A stretch of 64,000 nt of DNA from Anaerobiospirillum sp. (GCA_029258325.1 JARHZF010000100.1:83332-147331); one strand, 5' to 3'; counted from the stretch's first letter, positions 37,001 through 45,741 are shown. Numbers and translations are program-made. The notes: generated by a model from the letters alone, not told the origin.

Positions 37001-37379
37001 TTATATCAAACTTTGTATTAGCTTCAGTTAATTTCTTTTCAAGTATAGGGAATAAAGATGGAGCTTCTAAAACCATCTTCTCAAAGTTCTTTTTTTCATT
37101 ACTTATATTATCTATTTCATTTAAAAGAGAACTTATCTGACCAATTTTATTTAACTCATTCTTTTTATCTTCATCAGATAAAGATATAGAGTCATTAATA
37201 GCTTTAACTTTATCTTTTAAATCTGTTTCTACAGATTTAACATTTATATTAAAAGTATTGTTGTTTATAAAATCTGTAGCACTTGTATCGCTTACAATAT
37301 CAAGAGCAAATGCTCTATTTATAAAAATAAAAAGAAAAAATATATAGGAAAAAGAAAATATAAAGCTTAATTTTTTCAT
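34008..37379 (-). CDS. mscK: MscK-type mechanosensitive channel
   Basis: Large multi-domain mechanosensitive channel of the MscS superfamily, 1123 residues (E. coli MscK 1120, MscM 1107). It has a signal peptide (about 1-25), a long periplasmic coiled-coil domain (about 30-430), about eight to ten membrane segments (about 500-900), and the C-terminal MscS pore and beta domain. Markers are LLFERQIRVGDIVTLNGLSG and EVVIPNKEFITSALTNWSLSN (about 993-1013, cited by position). The choice between MscK and MscM rests on length only. Alone on the minus strand. Confidence 0.85.
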   Translation of the reverse strand: MKKLSFIFSFSYIFFLFIFINRAFALDIVSDTSATDFINNNTFNINVKSVETDLKDKVKAINDSISLSDEDKKNELNKIGQISSLLNEIDNISNEKKNFEKMVLEAPSLFPILEKKLTEANTKFDINNIPEIKDYSDNEIKQKLSDLTSSQQLAQENLSKANAEFVNIQSLPTRAQATISKNTTAINNLSLQITNINSTNDSIDMLLQKVSYYRYELENQYLKEQLNHQNSISDIANYKVKIYTLETRWLNEYIRKIQSYLNEKVASKLEIDVNLSNSKVKEIPELEKEIKKNKEIIANIDNNLKRNSRMSQEVLEVENALSSVKQIEKNLSDQLTQLKGSLILSRLLNRQQSEIPSVAISFNLDELIPNLNIWMYDLRSYRDAIFDVNLYIDNYIKKNPNLKPHREELISIIKHRKELYDQLYLGLSESQNLAINLKLKYSEYQTIKAKVTSLINEHLFWLSSNLPLGIDFVKNYIPIVQNQLTSFFSTIGTEGFYIRTSQFLMPFFIPCLLLGWLLYSLSPTLNRIDNKLAMRIDKVSDGFFVTPLALLIKFFYILPKAFVIIGLGSIIIYIVLENPANHYIVMSMLALHVIVFLYFLEIFKVNSLSQRHFATPPSVVKMQRSFIDKVWFAVIPVLSIANIREIEPIYISTDNIGYTIVFICCIYLTCIIYKTFKQKFYSEEILFIDYIKLLCAIAVPLTLIVMLSLGYYYTAIKLINRIAYSFYICMLYVLLSNLIKRELYVAEIRLLKTSKFKALAILEKEAEDSNKLRSQGLDLIVKKDNSDNYNKNESVKFDLINTKAFKLINIMLLCAIAYLLYIQWSDLASVLSYLDTIIIWSSKTLVNGNYEITSMLTLADLSTAIIIFSISVILNKNLPALLERLFLLRFSVGHKSTSYTVRIISSYIITALGVIFSASALGISWDNLQWLVAALSVGLGFGLQEIFANFVSGLIILFERQIRVGDIVTLNGLSGTVNKIRIRATNIVSFDNKEVVIPNKEFITSALTNWSLSNTITMIEFAVGIAYDADPTKAKGILKSIVKSCKYLSHDKPPRIYIKSLDASSVTIMCEVFVNEIGNRKNTFDYLSEQTLKRFAKENIEIPFNQLDVKIKNLDTGDVLTVK

Positions 37380-37648
37380 AATAAAAACCTATAACAATAT
37401 GCTCAATTAATAAAATTATAGGTAGAAAGATTTATTTTGTAAAATTTCAAATATAAGTTATTAAATTATATATTAATTTTTATTAAATAATGTTAAACAA
37501 CAACATAGAAAAAAGATCAATAAATGTGCAAATATGTTAAGTGAAATAAAATATTTTTTTATTAAAATGATATTTAATAGCAAGTGTTATTATTTATATT
37601 TTATATAAACAATATAATTTTATTTTTACACAAAAAGGAACAATAAAA
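37380..37648. other. Divergent intergenic region mscK/bioB
   Basis: 269 AT-rich bases. It contains an imperfect palindrome at 37589-37611 (TTATTTATAT, 3 bases, ATATAAACAA; 9 of 10 pairs) about 40 bases before bioB. A role as biotin-repressor site is not supported by sequence (see rejected list). No coding potential. Confidence 0.45.
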
Positions 37649-38623
37649 GTGTCAAAACAATTACAAGATATTAAAAATAAAATATTAAATGGTGGATTTA
37701 TAAGTAGAGATGAAGTAAATCAAATTAGAGATTTACCTTTAGATTTACTTAAAGAAAGTGCAAAAGAAATAACTAAAAAATTTTTTAGTGATAAATTTGA
37801 GCTTTGCTCTATATCTAATGGAAAATGTGGTCGTTGCACTGAAAATTGTAAGTTTTGTGCTCAAAGTAAAGCATTTAAAACAGATGTAGAGGTAACACCT
37901 TTAAAAGATGTTGATACTTTCTTAGAAGAAGCATCTTATAATGCAACACGTGGAGTACATAGATTTTCTATAGTAACATCAGGTAGAAGATTAAGTGAAA
38001 AAGATGTTGATGCTGTATGTTTAGCCTATGCTGCCATTAAAAAAACTCATAATATTGAACTTTGTGCATCTCATGGTCTTCTTAAATATGAGGATTTTGT
38101 GAAATTAAAAGAGTCTGGTGTTACTCGTATTCATAATAATTTAGAAACATCAAGAAATTTCTTTCCTAATGTTTGTACTACACATACCTTTGATGAAAAA
38201 ATTGAGTCTATAAAAGCCGCTCAAAAAGCTAATCTTGATGTATGTTCAGGTGGTATTTTTGGTATGGGTGAGAGCTTTGACGATAGAATTGATATGGCAT
38301 TTACCTTACAAGAATTAAATATAAAATCAGTACCTATAAATATCTTAAATCCAATTAAAGGAACTCCTTTTGAAAATCTTGATATCTTAAAAGAAGATGA
38401 GATTAAAAGAATTGTAGCAATTTATAGACATATTTTGCCAAAATCAGTTTTAAGATTAGCAGGAGGTCGCATTTTAATAAAAGATTTTGCAAATAGCTTG
38501 TATGATTATGGTATAAATGCCATGATTACAGGTGATATGCTTACAACATGTGGTCTTAGCATTCAAAGTGATATAAGCTCTGTTATTCAAAATGAAAGAA
38601 AATTATCTATTATAGATAAGTAG
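37649..38623 (+). CDS. bioB: Biotin synthase, anaerobe-type
   Basis: Radical-SAM enzyme inserting sulfur into dethiobiotin. 324 residues, GTG start after AAAAAGGAAC. The radical-SAM cysteines are CTENCKFC (Cys63, 67, 70). IELCASHGLL, RIHNNLETS, NVCTTHTFDE, DVCSGGIFGMGES and VLRLAGGR are present. These last features (NLETS, CTTHT, RLAGGR) follow the version found in clostridia and Bacteroidetes rather than E. coli BioB (NHNLDTS, RLSAGR), which suggests horizontal transfer. Other bio genes are not in the window. The next gene starts 28 bases later and may be co-transcribed. Confidence 0.9.
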   Translation: MSKQLQDIKNKILNGGFISRDEVNQIRDLPLDLLKESAKEITKKFFSDKFELCSISNGKCGRCTENCKFCAQSKAFKTDVEVTPLKDVDTFLEEASYNATRGVHRFSIVTSGRRLSEKDVDAVCLAYAAIKKTHNIELCASHGLLKYEDFVKLKESGVTRIHNNLETSRNFFPNVCTTHTFDEKIESIKAAQKANLDVCSGGIFGMGESFDDRIDMAFTLQELNIKSVPINILNPIKGTPFENLDILKEDEIKRIVAIYRHILPKSVLRLAGGRILIKDFANSLYDYGINAMITGDMLTTCGLSIQSDISSVIQNERKLSIIDK

Positions 38624-38651
38624 TTTTATCGAATAGATTAAGGAGTGTCTT

Positions 38652-39404
38652 ATGGGGTCTAAATTAAAGGAAGTTATTAAATATTTTTTTCTTATGTTTA
38701 TAACTTTTAGCTCTTTTTCAGCTCTAGCTACAAATGAAATTTATCATATTGGATGTGATATTGATTATAAGCCTTTTTCATGGTACGAAGATGGTGAATG
38801 TAAAGGTATAGAAGTTGATATCCTTAAAAATATAGCAAGAGAAGAAAATATTTCCTTTGTTTTAGTCCCTTTAAATTTTGGTGAGATTATGTCAAAACTT
38901 ATTGAAAAGGAAATAGATGGAGCTATTGCCGGAATTAATCTTACAGAAGAAAGAAAACATTTCTTCGATTTTTCAGTAGGTTATTATGAATCAGGTTTAT
39001 CTCTTATTATAAGAGAAGATGAAATAGTACGAAGATTAGATTCTTTGTATGGAAAACGTGCTGTTGTAAAAAAAGGTTCAACAGGTGCTTTATTTGTTGA
39101 AGATCATCTTGATGTTTTAGGTTCTAAAATTTTATATGTAACATCAAGTAGTGAAATATTTGATGCTATTAGAAATCATAAAGCAGATTACACTATAGAT
39201 GATTATCCTGTTGTTAATTATCAAATTACAAATGGTATACAAAAAGGTGTAAAAATAGCTATTAAAAGTATAGCAGGATCACCTAAACATGGTTTTACTG
39301 TTTTAAAAGGAACACATAAGGAATTAATTAGATTATTTGATGAGGGACTTTATAAGATTAAAGATAATGGTATTTATGATTTAATTTTGAAAAAATATCA
39401 ATAA
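38652..39404 (+). CDS. Periplasmic amino-acid-type solute-binding protein (family 3)
   Basis: 250 residues with signal peptide (cleavage near SALATNE). Markers are IGCDIDYKPFSWYEDGE, GIEVDILKNIARE, AGINLTEERKHFFDFS with the ligand Arg, and DYTIDDYPVVNYQ with the Asp. It is more like GlnH/FliY-type binders and is distant from the two paralogues at 28-30 kb. It lies 28 bases after bioB on the same strand with an AAGGAG ribosome site, so it may share its transcript. No permease is adjacent. Confidence 0.87.
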   Translation: MGSKLKEVIKYFFLMFITFSSFSALATNEIYHIGCDIDYKPFSWYEDGECKGIEVDILKNIAREENISFVLVPLNFGEIMSKLIEKEIDGAIAGINLTEERKHFFDFSVGYYESGLSLIIREDEIVRRLDSLYGKRAVVKKGSTGALFVEDHLDVLGSKILYVTSSSEIFDAIRNHKADYTIDDYPVVNYQITNGIQKGVKIAIKSIAGSPKHGFTVLKGTHKELIRLFDEGLYKIKDNGIYDLILKKYQ

Positions 39405-39413
39405 TATCTAAGT

Positions 39414-39447
39414 AAAAAAGATAAATAGATTTTGCTTTATCTCTTTT
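39414..39447. terminator. Hairpin between convergent genes
   Basis: AAAAAAGATAAA (39414-39425) pairs with TTTATCTCTTTT (39436-39447) with one mismatch. It can end the binding-protein transcript and degS. Confidence 0.6.
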
Positions 39448-39458
39448 ATTAGATACTA

Positions 39459-40583
39459 TTAATCAATATTAGCTTTATCTTCAACTACAGTTATAGAAAC
39501 ATAAAAAGGTTTTGATATTTTCTTATCATCATTTTTATCAACACGTACAAGTTTAAGATCAAGTGCTGTATTAGGTGGAGTTGAGGATATAATATCAATA
39601 AGAGATCTTAAATTTATAATCTTCTTACCATTAACACCAATAATAATATCACCTACTTGTAAATCAGAGTTAGCTGCAGGACCTAGAGGATCTATATAGC
39701 CTATCTTTACACCTACAATTTTATTAGGTAGATTATGTGTGCCATCATCTGATATACCTAAGTAACCACGTATAACACGACCTTGCTTTATAATTTCATT
39801 TACTACATATACAACAAGTTTTGTAGGTACTGAAAAACCTATACCATAGATACCTGTTACATCATCATTAAAAGATGCTGTATTTACTCCAACTAAATTA
39901 CCTCTAGTATTAACTAAAGCACCACCTGAATTACCTTTATTAATAGGAGCATCTGTTTGTATTAGATCTTGTAATCCCTCTCTAATATCCATTTGCTCAC
40001 GTGTAAGTAAACCAGAGCCTGTTCTTGCTGTAGCTGAGATAATGCCATGTGTTACTGTTTGACCTAAATTATTAGGATTACCTATAGCTAAAACAACATC
40101 ACCTACTTGTGGTACTTCATTTAAATTAATAGATATAGCTTGAAGATTGGTTGCATCTATTTTTAAAACAGCTATATCTGTTCTTCTATCATAACCAATT
40201 ACAAAAGCCTGAAAGGTTTGTCCATCTTGAGCTTGTACCCAAATAGCTGTATTAGGTTCATTTACAGATGGTATAACGTGGTAATTAGTAACTATATAAC
40301 CATCAGATGAAATAACCACACCTGATGCTGATGTTACTATGGATTTTATATCTCTTTTTCCAGATGAGTAATCATTATTTAGTCTTTGTACATATATATT
40401 TACAACACTAGGTGCTGCCTTTGCTACAGCATAGGAGTAACTTTGTAAATCAAAGTTTTTTGCATAAATACTTTCACCTATAGATTCACCTATATTAGGA
40501 TTCAAAGCTAAAGCTGAGATACCTGCAATAATACCAGTAGCTAAAGGTGGTAATACATAGAGTAAGATTTTTCTTTTCAACAT
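39459..40583 (-). CDS. degS: DegS-type envelope-stress serine protease
   Basis: 374 residues with an N-terminal membrane anchor (LLYVLPPLATGIIAGISAL), trypsin-like domain and a single PDZ domain (about 275-360); this architecture and the neighbouring zapG-degQ genes indicate DegS. The triad is His102 (TNYHVI), Asp136 (RRTDIAVL) and Ser219 (INKGNSGG). In E. coli DegS cuts RseA to release sigma-E when it senses misfolded porins. RseA/RpoE are not in the window. degQ has its own terminator upstream, so degS has an independent promoter. Confidence 0.93.
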   Translation of the reverse strand: MLKRKILLYVLPPLATGIIAGISALALNPNIGESIGESIYAKNFDLQSYSYAVAKAAPSVVNIYVQRLNNDYSSGKRDIKSIVTSASGVVISSDGYIVTNYHVIPSVNEPNTAIWVQAQDGQTFQAFVIGYDRRTDIAVLKIDATNLQAISINLNEVPQVGDVVLAIGNPNNLGQTVTHGIISATARTGSGLLTREQMDIREGLQDLIQTDAPINKGNSGGALVNTRGNLVGVNTASFNDDVTGIYGIGFSVPTKLVVYVVNEIIKQGRVIRGYLGISDDGTHNLPNKIVGVKIGYIDPLGPAANSDLQVGDIIIGVNGKKIINLRSLIDIISSTPPNTALDLKLVRVDKNDDKKISKPFYVSITVVEDKANID

Positions 40584-40814
40584 AGAAAACTCATTTGCAA
40601 AAAGTAAGAATATAATCTTAAAAGACAGTTTTTAAAAGATCATAAAAATCACACTTAAGTATAAAGCAGAATCTTTAAATTTTTCTATTACTTAAAAATA
40701 AAAATTGAAAAGTATTTATAATTTATCTATAAAAAGTTATAAATTTAAGAACAATTGTTTTATTATAGTAAATTTAATTTATTGTTATTGTTTATATTTT
40801 TACAAAATAAATAT

Positions 40815-40848
40815 AAAAAGCATGGCTTGAGTTTTAACCATGCTTTTT
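40815..40848 (-). terminator. degQ terminator
   Basis: AAAAAGCATGG (40815-40825) pairs with CCATGCTTTTT (40838-40848). It lies 20 bases after the degQ stop. The rest of the degQ-degS gap (40584-40814) is AT-rich without visible features. Confidence 0.85.
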
Positions 40849-40867
40849 TTACCTTCGTTAATAAAAA

Positions 40868-42247
40868 TTATCTAACAGTTATAAATAAGGTTGAGTTGCC
40901 TCTTTGAATTAAGATAGCGTTAAGTTTGCCATTTGAATCTTTTAGATATTTTTGTAAATCATTTAAAGTTTTAATATTATTTCTATTAACACCTTTAATG
41001 ATATCGCCTTCACGAAGACCAAATCTAGCTGCATTTGAGTTTTTATCTAGTTTTGTAATTTCAACACCTTGATCGGTATTTGAAAGTTCAGCACCTTCAA
41101 AGTATTTTGATAAAGACTTAGAGCTTTCTGCTGTTATTTGCTCTGATGCATCTAATTTAACTTTTACATTTAATTCTTTACCATCTCTAAAGATACCAAG
41201 AGTTATCTCTTTACCTACAGCTTGTGTTGCAATCTTTGCACGAAGTTCGCCAAAAGAGTTTATTTTCTTACCATCTATAGATGTAATAATATCACCTGGT
41301 TTAATACCCGCTTTTTGAGCTGCACTCTTATCTAAAACTTCATTAACAAAAGCACCTGCTGTTTGATTGTAACCAAAGTTTTTAGCTAAATCAGCAGTTA
41401 AAGCAGAGCCTGTAATACCAAGTTGACCACGTTTTACCTCACCAAATTCTTGAATTTGAGAGATAACATTTTTAACCATATTAACAGGTATAGCAAAACC
41501 AATACCTATATTGCCACCATTAGGACCTAATATAGCTGTATTAATACCAATTAATTTACCATTAAAATCTATTAATGCACCACCTGAGTTACCAGAGTTA
41601 ATTGCTGCATCTGTTTGAATAAAGTTTTCAATATTTTCTATATTTAAACCTGATCTACCAAGACCTGAAATAATACCTGATGTTACAGTTTGACCTAGAC
41701 CAAAAGGATTACCAATAGCTATTGCAAAATCACCAACTTCTATATTATCTGAGTCTGAAAATTCAATTGCGACCAAATCAGAGAAATCTTTTAATTGAAT
41801 TAAAGCAAGGTCAGTATGTTCATCACCACCAATTACTTTACCTTCAAATTCACGGCCATCTGATAGTGCTACACGTATATCATCAGCACCATCTACTACG
41901 TGATAATTAGTAACTATATAACCTTTTTTAGCATCAACAATAACACCTGATCCTAATGCTCTAAATTCTCTTTGACGAGGCATAGAATTAAACTCAGGGA
42001 ACATGAATTTAAATTCTTCAGGAATGTTAAAACTAGGACCTGCAACCTCTTTTTTACCTTTAATAGATATGTTTACAACACTAGGTAATACTTGTTTTAA
42101 CATTGGAGCTAAAGATGGAACTTTACCATCTTGGCTTGCTGCAGCTATTAAAGCTGGATTTACATCAGCAATAGCTGTTTGAGCAAATAATCCTGATACA
42201 GATAAAGCAAGTGCCATTGCAGTTAGTTTAAATTTTTTAATTGTCAT
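40868..42247 (-). CDS. degQ: DegQ/DegP-type periplasmic serine protease-chaperone
   Basis: HtrA-family protease, 459 residues, with a signal peptide (ATAIA-like cut near QTAIAD). The triad is His116 (TNYHVVDG), Asp146 (EHTDLALI) and Ser221 (INSGNSGGALID). Two PDZ domains follow. The order zapG-degQ-degS is the same as yhcB-degQ-degS in E. coli, so degQ is preferred over degP. LA-loop length is moderate (PEEFKFMFPEF). It degrades or refolds misfolded envelope proteins. Confidence 0.94.
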   Translation of the reverse strand: MTIKKFKLTAMALALSVSGLFAQTAIADVNPALIAAASQDGKVPSLAPMLKQVLPSVVNISIKGKKEVAGPSFNIPEEFKFMFPEFNSMPRQREFRALGSGVIVDAKKGYIVTNYHVVDGADDIRVALSDGREFEGKVIGGDEHTDLALIQLKDFSDLVAIEFSDSDNIEVGDFAIAIGNPFGLGQTVTSGIISGLGRSGLNIENIENFIQTDAAINSGNSGGALIDFNGKLIGINTAILGPNGGNIGIGFAIPVNMVKNVISQIQEFGEVKRGQLGITGSALTADLAKNFGYNQTAGAFVNEVLDKSAAQKAGIKPGDIITSIDGKKINSFGELRAKIATQAVGKEITLGIFRDGKELNVKVKLDASEQITAESSKSLSKYFEGAELSNTDQGVEITKLDKNSNAARFGLREGDIIKGVNRNNIKTLNDLQKYLKDSNGKLNAILIQRGNSTLFITVR

Positions 42248-42258
42248 AGTTTATTCCT

Positions 42259-42885
42259 TTATATTTCAGATTGTACTTTTTTAACTTCTTCTTTTTTCTC
42301 TAAAATAGTTTTATCTTCTTCTTCCTTTAAAGATGTATCTAATTCTTCTTTTTCAAAAGAAGTAGTTGTTTCAATTTCTTGTTTAATATCTTCCTTTTCT
42401 TTTTCTAACTCCTCCTCTTTAACCAAATTATCTTTATTGTCTAAATTGTCCTTATCATCTAAAACATCTTGTTCTTCTTTTTCTTTTATATCATTAACAA
42501 TGGTATTTTTTCTTAAGTCCTTTACGTTTACTTCAATATCATCATTATTTTCTTCAATAAAAGATTTTTTCTTACTATCTAAAGAATCAAGATTAGATAA
42601 ATCATAGAAAATATCATCTGTATCTGTTTGACTAAATCTTTTAGAGCTATTTTGCATAAATTTTGCGTAACTTTTATAAGCTCTATCTAAAACTAAAAAT
42701 TGATTTTCAGCATTAGAGAAAAATTCATTGATAATACGATGTCTAATTGCCGCATCTCTTTTTAGTTTAGTTAGTTCATCTATTAAACTATTTTTATTTG
42801 TAAATTTAGTAAGCAGAATATAGCAAATAAGACCTCCTAATAAAAAACCAATAATAAATGCAAGGGCAATAATCATTAAAGACAT
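42259..42885 (-). CDS. zapG: ZapG (YhcB) division-associated membrane protein with acidic tail
   Basis: DUF1043 family. An N-terminal membrane helix (LMIIALAFIIGFLLGGLICYIL; about residues 3-24) is followed by a coiled-coil segment (30-90). YhcB/ZapG influences divisome and envelope growth in E. coli (about 130 residues). Here 208 residues: the last 110 are made almost only of Glu, Lys and Asp (KEKEEQDVLDDKDN, EELEKEKEDIKQEIE). The gene is 11 bases upstream of degQ and may be co-transcribed with it. Synteny with E. coli supports the assignment. Confidence 0.85.
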   Translation of the reverse strand: MSLMIIALAFIIGFLLGGLICYILLTKFTNKNSLIDELTKLKRDAAIRHRIINEFFSNAENQFLVLDRAYKSYAKFMQNSSKRFSQTDTDDIFYDLSNLDSLDSKKKSFIEENNDDIEVNVKDLRKNTIVNDIKEKEEQDVLDDKDNLDNKDNLVKEEELEKEKEDIKQEIETTTSFEKEELDTSLKEEEDKTILEKKEEVKKVQSEI

Positions 42886-43189
42886 TTTGTATTTCCTTTA
42901 TTTTATGTTCAAAACTGATTGTATATTATCAAACTTAGCAAAAATATAGGGCTATAAATACTCTTAATGAATAAAAAAATCTATTTTTGAATTTTAAAAT
43001 TTAAATAAAGAAAATTATATTTTTTATAAACACATCATATTTATTAAATTTTTTATGAAAATTTATAGTTAATATATTTATTAATGTTTATTTGCTAAAT
43101 ATACATTTATAAAGATATAGTTTCATGTATATTTTATAAGTAAAATTTCTTAGATGTATTTAATCTTACATCTAAGAAATAATTATAGA
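42886..43189. other. AT-rich intergenic region
   Basis: About 300 bases between the zapG start and the end of the glycosyltransferase gene, both on the minus strand. Apart from the hairpin at 43145-43180 I see nothing in it. It presumably holds the zapG promoter. Confidence 0.5.
43145..43180 (-). terminator. LPS glycosyltransferase terminator hairpin
   Basis: ATTTCTTAGATGTA (43145-43158) pairs perfectly with TACATCTAAGAAAT (43167-43180); on the minus strand TTTACTT follows. It lies 10 bases past the stop of the glycosyltransferase gene. Confidence 0.75.
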
Positions 43190-43945
43190 TTAATCTTTTT
43201 TATTTAAATACATTTCATATAGAAAAACATATTTTAAGAAAGTATAAATAAAAGCACTAACACCTGCTATAAGACCAGGAACTCCGTCTATAAATCCAAG
43301 TTTTATTATGTAAAGTTTAAAGAAAGAAAAAAATGGATTTACTAATATTTTAAATAAAGATGCTTTTTTACCCTTTTTATAATAGCTAAGAGCTGATAAT
43401 TTAGCATATTTTATAGTTCTATTATAATGATCTTCTATATTTCTATAAGAATAGTGAACAATATGAGCTTTTAGATTAGCTGTTTTGCCATCTACTTTTA
43501 ATTGTTCATGAACTACATCACCTACCCATGTAGGATTAGCAGAGCGTCTTGCTAATCTTAATCTAAAATTAGGTTGCCATGCTTTATTTAGAAGTTTGCC
43601 TAGATAATGAGTTTTTCTATTTATAAAAAAGCCATTAATATCATCTTGATTTATAGCTTCTATTATTTCCTCTTTTAATGATTGAGGCACAACTTCATCA
43701 GCATCTAAAAATAAGATGAAATCACCTGTACATAAAGAGGTAAGAAAGTTTTTTTGTTCTGAATATCCCTCAAACTCATGAAAACAAGTTTTTGCATTAA
43801 ATTCATGAGCAATATCTAATGTTTTATCTTGAGATCCAGAGTCTACTACAACTATTTCATTTGCAATATCCTTTATTGCCTCAAGAGTAGGTCTTAGTCT
43901 ATCTTCTTCATTTCTTGTAATTAAAGCTACAGTAAGTTTAGTCAT
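43190..43945 (-). CDS. Family 2 glycosyltransferase, WaaE/KdtX-like
   Basis: 251-residue GT2 enzyme, GT-A fold: VALITRNEEDRLRPTLEAI at the N-terminus, VVVDSGSQDKT, and the metal site FLDADEVVP (DxD). HEFEGYSEQKNF and DVVHEQLKVDG are typical of the WaaE-like beta-glycosyltransferases of LPS core. A membrane-associated C-terminal region follows (FSFFKLYIIKLGFIDG). It overlaps the preceding glycosyltransferase by 8 bases, so the two are coupled. Confidence 0.87.
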   Translation of the reverse strand: MTKLTVALITRNEEDRLRPTLEAIKDIANEIVVVDSGSQDKTLDIAHEFNAKTCFHEFEGYSEQKNFLTSLCTGDFILFLDADEVVPQSLKEEIIEAINQDDINGFFINRKTHYLGKLLNKAWQPNFRLRLARRSANPTWVGDVVHEQLKVDGKTANLKAHIVHYSYRNIEDHYNRTIKYAKLSALSYYKKGKKASLFKILVNPFFSFFKLYIIKLGFIDGVPGLIAGVSAFIYTFLKYVFLYEMYLNKKD

Positions 43946-44978
43946 TTTTTAAAAAGCTCTCCACTATAACATTAGCAAAAGTATTTAAAAATTCCAAAGT
44001 TACAATATCAAAAATAGGAACTTTATAATTTTCATTAGGATTATCTTTATCAGGAGATAGATATGTTGTTTTATTATTTAAAAATAACCCCCAACGTGTA
44101 GGTGACATAGTAGGTTTTAATGGATATAAACATACACATCTTTTATTTAAATTACCTGCAATATGAGATGGACCTGTAGAACCACCTACAAAAACCTTAC
44201 ACTTATCTATTAAAGCTGCAAGCGTAAGTATTGTGCCTTCACTTTTAAAAATATAGATATCTTGTACTTTACTTTTTATATATAAAGCTTCTTTTTCATC
44301 ATTTTGAGCACAGCTTACAACTATTTTAGTAAGAGGTAATTTTTCTTTAACCTTTGTAATTACATCTATGTAATTATCAATACTTATATTTTTAGCAGAA
44401 CCACCTGTAAAAGGGTGAATTAAGATAAAGTCATTTTCTTTTATATCATTATCTAAAAGAAAAGTAGCACTTTGCTTATTATCTTCATCTTTATACTTTA
44501 TCTTTTCAGTTTGTATTTCATATTGATTAAATAAAGAGCTATCCACCTTTTTGATTAGATCAAGGTTATACATAGCTTCATTTTGTTTACTTAAAGAACG
44601 TTTTTGAAATACACCCTTATTATAAACAAAAAATGATTTAAGCTTAGATAAAGGACCTACTCTATATTTAATCTTTGATTGCTTGGCCAAATTTAAGGTT
44701 TTTTTATCAGAATAAAGAGCTATAAATAGATCTGCATTAATATCTTTTATCTTTTGTAAAAGCTCTTTATCATCATAAGAATCAATAGAAATAATATTAT
44801 CAATACAACTTAAATTTTGTACTATAGGTGCATTATACTCACGTACTAAAGCATGTATAGTTGCATCTTTATACATATTTCTTATAGCAACAAAAGAAGG
44901 TATTGATAAAACAAGATCACCAATTTTATCTGTTCTTGATATAATTATATTTTTGGGATTTTTTATAATTGCAGACAT
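43938..44978 (-). CDS. Family 9 glycosyltransferase (heptosyltransferase-like)
   Basis: 346-residue GT9 enzyme, GT-B fold. Diagnostic segments are IIISRTDKIGDLVLSIPSF at the N-terminus, FILIHPFTGGSAKNI and KVFVGGSTGPSHIAGN. It is probably an LPS inner-core ADP-heptose transferase; gmhA at 59679-60263 would feed heptose synthesis. First gene of a two-gene operon. Confidence 0.87.
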   Translation of the reverse strand: MSAIIKNPKNIIISRTDKIGDLVLSIPSFVAIRNMYKDATIHALVREYNAPIVQNLSCIDNIISIDSYDDKELLQKIKDINADLFIALYSDKKTLNLAKQSKIKYRVGPLSKLKSFFVYNKGVFQKRSLSKQNEAMYNLDLIKKVDSSLFNQYEIQTEKIKYKDEDNKQSATFLLDNDIKENDFILIHPFTGGSAKNISIDNYIDVITKVKEKLPLTKIVVSCAQNDEKEALYIKSKVQDIYIFKSEGTILTLAALIDKCKVFVGGSTGPSHIAGNLNKRCVCLYPLKPTMSPTRWGLFLNNKTTYLSPDKDNPNENYKVPIFDIVTLEFLNTFANVIVESFLKND

Positions 44979-45298
44979 AATATATCCTTCTTTTGCAATT
45001 TATTCTTAAAAAGTCATAGCTTTATATTAGTATATCAAAGTGTACAAATAAAAAGCTTTAAAAGCTTTTTTTAGTATAAAATAAAGAATTTATTTTAAAT
45101 TTGCTAAGATCTTGTTTTTATATAGGATAAAAAAGCAAAAAAAAAGCAAAAAATACTAAAAATAAGTGTATAATATTCACGCCCCTATAATTGTGATTTG
45201 GATTCCCACCCAGAAAACAATGGCAGATATTTGTAAATACATTATCTGTTTTAGGTGAAAATTTGGACCAGTCTTTACTGGGTATAAAAGGTTTTTTA
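44979..45298 (+). promoter_or_regulatory. rplM promoter region and structured leader
   Basis: Divergent region, 320 bases. TATAAT at 45169-45174 is a likely -10 for rplM, without a good -35. The putative leader has nested complementarities: ACCCAG (45208-45213) with CTGGGT (45278-45283), AAAACA with TGTTTT, and CAGATA with TATCTG. E. coli L13 represses its own operon through the rplM leader. That this structure has the same role is an inference. A TTG codon in frame 12 codons before the chosen rplM start lies inside the structure. Confidence 0.5.
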
Positions 45299-45727
45299 AT
45301 GAGAACTTATGTAGCTAAGCCATCAACAATCAAACGTGATTGGTACGTAGTTGACGCAGATGGTCAAACTTTAGGCCGTATAGCCACTGAAATCGCTACC
45401 CGTTTACGTGGTAAGCACAAGCCAGAATACACTCCTTTCATGGATACAGGTGATTACATCATCGTTATCAATGCATCTAAGGTTAAAGTAACTGGTAACA
45501 AAGCATCAGATAAGATGTACTATCGTCACACTGGTTATCCAGGTGGTCTAAAATCAGAATCTTTTGAGAAGTTAGTAGCTCGTAAGCCAGAGCAAATTAT
45601 TGAAACTGCTGTACGTGGTATGCTTCCAAAGGGTCCTTTAGGCCGTGCAATGTTCCGCAAACTAAAAGTATATGCTGGTGAGACACATAATCATGCTGCT
45701 CAACAGCCACAAGAACTAAAGTTTTAA
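45299..45727 (+). CDS. rplM: Ribosomal protein L13
   Basis: 50S assembly protein. With the ATG at 45299 ([20 protein letters not shown]) the product is 142 residues, exactly as in E. coli; an upstream TTG frame is rejected. [20 protein letters not shown] and HNHAAQQPQ are conserved. AAGG ribosome site about 10 bases before the ATG. Operon with rpsI and possibly sspB. Confidence 0.97.
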   Translation: MRTYVAKPSTIKRDWYVVDADGQTLGRIATEIATRLRGKHKPEYTPFMDTGDYIIVINASKVKVTGNKASDKMYYRHTGYPGGLKSESFEKLVARKPEQIIETAVRGMLPKGPLGRAMFRKLKVYAGETHNHAAQQPQELKF

Positions 45728-45741
45728 AGGAGCAATAGCAA

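Noticed and set aside
37589..37611. A biotin-repressor (BirA) operator before bioB
   Set aside because: The imperfect palindrome lacks the TTGTAAAC / GTTTACAA half-sites and the 14-16 base spacing of BirA boxes; AT-rich palindromes are common in this DNA.
45263..45298. A TTG start 12 codons upstream of rplM
   Set aside because: The added residues are not seen in L13 and lie in the structured leader; the ATG form is 142 residues as in E. coli.
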